Part shown: piece by piece, positions 63,113-64,000 of the stretch
How the letters are laid out: each line of letters starts with the position of its first letter
How positions within the stretch are numbered: position 1 is the first letter of the stretch
DNA from: Emticicia agri
GTDB lineage: Bacteria > Bacteroidota > Bacteroidia > Cytophagales > Spirosomataceae
Direction of reading: 5' to 3'
Assembly (NCBI RefSeq): GCF_004168285.1
Contig: NZ_SEWF01000029.1
Location: forward strand, 1-64,000
Length of the DNA: 64,000 nucleotides
The notes under the pieces: model-generated
The model's database searches: none
Told to the model about the DNA's origin: nothing
Seen by the model: the letters and a program-made list of their open reading frames with translations, nothing else
Translations under genes and position numbers: made by a program

Positions 63113-64000
63113 ATGAAAAACCGTTTTTTTTCTTTGTGCTTCCTTACAGCAGTTTTGTTTATTTCTCAGGCTCAAGCCCAACAAACGGCCTCCGAGTATT
63201 TTGATATTGGTGTCAATAAAAGCAAAGCAGGCGACTTTGTAGGCGCTTCGCAGGCTTATAGTACCGCTATTGCCATGAATCCCGACAACCCAAGCAGTTA
63301 TTTTAACCGTGGCCTTGCCAAACAGCAACTCAAAGACCACCGTGGGGCTATTTTAGACTTCGACAAAACCATAGACCTCGACCCTAAAAACTCTTTAGCT
63401 TATTTGTATCGTGGCAAAAGCAAAAGCGAACAGGAAGACCACAGAGCCGCATTACAAGACTATAACCGCACCATTGAATTAAGCCCTGAAGATGCAGCCG
63501 CCTATCTGGCCAGAGGCACTACCAGAGCCAAATTGTTAGATTACCGCCGTGCCATTCAGGATTTTTCTAAAGTGATTGAGGTAAATACAGAAGATGTCAA
63601 TAAATTTCAGGCATATTATTCTCGTGGTGCGTGCAAATCACGTTTAGAAGATTATCCCGGTAGTATTGCAGATTTCACTAAGGCTATTGATATGAACCCA
63701 AAGCGTTCGCAGACCTTTGCGAGCCGTGGTTTCAGCCGTTTGAGAATCAACGATTTTACAGGCTCTATCAAAGATTTTGATGAAGCCATTAAACTCAATC
63801 CCGAAGATAGCGAATCATTATATAACCGTGGGTTCAGCAAAACCAAAATAGATGATTTCAGAGGTGCTATTAACGATTTCGACAAAGCCATTGCCTTAGA
63901 CCCACAGAATGTAAGAGCGTATTATGGCCGTGGTTTTTGCAACAGCAAACTGAATAACCAGAAAGATGCTATCAACGACCTGACAAAAGCCATCGAAATC
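63113..64000 (+). CDS. Exported TPR-repeat protein, cut by the window edge
   Basis: From the ATG at 63113 (MKNRFFSLCFLTAVLFISQAQAQ) the frame is open to the end of the window, so only 296 residues are seen. A signal peptide is followed by about eight 34-residue TPR units, each with Tyr-x-x-Arg-Gly and Ala-Ile-x-Asp-Phe positions (DFDKTIDLDPKNSLAYLYRG is one example). TPR units bind other proteins. The remaining domains are outside the window. Confidence 0.85.
   Translation, partial: MKNRFFSLCFLTAVLFISQAQAQQTASEYFDIGVNKSKAGDFVGASQAYSTAIAMNPDNPSSYFNRGLAKQQLKDHRGAILDFDKTIDLDPKNSLAYLYRGKSKSEQEDHRAALQDYNRTIELSPEDAAAYLARGTTRAKLLDYRRAIQDFSKVIEVNTEDVNKFQAYYSRGACKSRLEDYPGSIADFTKAIDMNPKRSQTFASRGFSRLRINDFTGSIKDFDEAIKLNPEDSESLYNRGFSKTKIDDFRGAINDFDKAIALDPQNVRAYYGRGFCNSKLNNQKDAINDLTKAIEI

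Noticed and set aside
63044-63891. Minus-strand frames opposite the TPR gene
   Set aside because: Their LNPRL/LKPRL-type repeats are the antisense image of the TPR units.

Overview
The window looks like a chromosome segment of an AT-rich member of the Bacteroidetes, most likely order Cytophagales. This rests on gene content (DUF1593 protein, ThuA/PQQ-dehydrogenase/cytochrome c fusion, SBBP-repeat protein, DUF6766, DUF4348, DUF1059, SRPBCC and DUF1761 genes), on several TAnnTTTG-type -7 promoter boxes, and on the near absence of strong Shine-Dalgarno sequences. The assignment is an inference from sequence, not a database match. I recognised no rRNA, tRNA or CRISPR array.

Layout. 1-0.5 kb: right end of an IS481-like insertion sequence. 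0.5-4.6 kb: Fic protein, DUF2306 membrane protein and a beta-lactamase-fold protein whose three catalytic motifs are all degenerate. 4.6-17 kb: an accessory island. Its left part (5.6-10.4 kb) is a tight minus-strand operon of a DNA methyltransferase, an unusual ATPase with both an Hsp90/MORC-like and a histidine-kinase GHKL module, and a receiver-like protein. Its right part (10.5-16.5 kb) is a phage-like replication module: DnaC-like helicase loader, replisome-organiser-type Rep protein with iteron-like repeats inside its own gene, RecT recombinase and a CI-like HTH/S24 repressor with operator-like palindromes. A 1.4 kb gene-poor stretch between recT and the repressor holds six copies of a GGAGG hairpin.

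17-35 kb: mostly housekeeping and metabolic genes: DUF1593 hydrolase, FMN-dependent hydroxy-acid oxidase, NhaA, cation diffusion facilitator, Crp-like and OmpR-like regulators, glycosyltransferase, ferritin-like YciF protein, and an alpha-amylase/short-chain dehydrogenase pair. 35-40 kb: a Nudix-type sugar regulator divergent from a 1.15 k-residue secreted ThuA-PQQ-PKD-cytochrome c protein. 40-46 kb: a five-PAS soluble histidine kinase with a single-domain response regulator, then a Crp regulator/DsrE/DUF1059 cluster. 46-51 kb: two divergent ECF sigma-factor loci, one with anti-sigma factor, membrane protein and S41 peptidase. 51.7-54 kb: a two-gene type II restriction-modification system. 54-64 kb: RDD protein, SBBP protein, argS, glutathione peroxidase, menA, lipoproteins, an OmpA-like lipoprotein and a TPR protein cut by the window edge.

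The two observations I rate highest are (a) the methyltransferase/double-GHKL/receiver operon, a candidate DNA-modification-linked conflict system without an obvious nuclease, and (b) a family of exactly 14-bp GC-rich micro-insertions (consensus CGCGCGGCGNCCGC) found only between genes. Several of them interrupt another intergenic repeat at points where uninterrupted versions survive elsewhere in the window.
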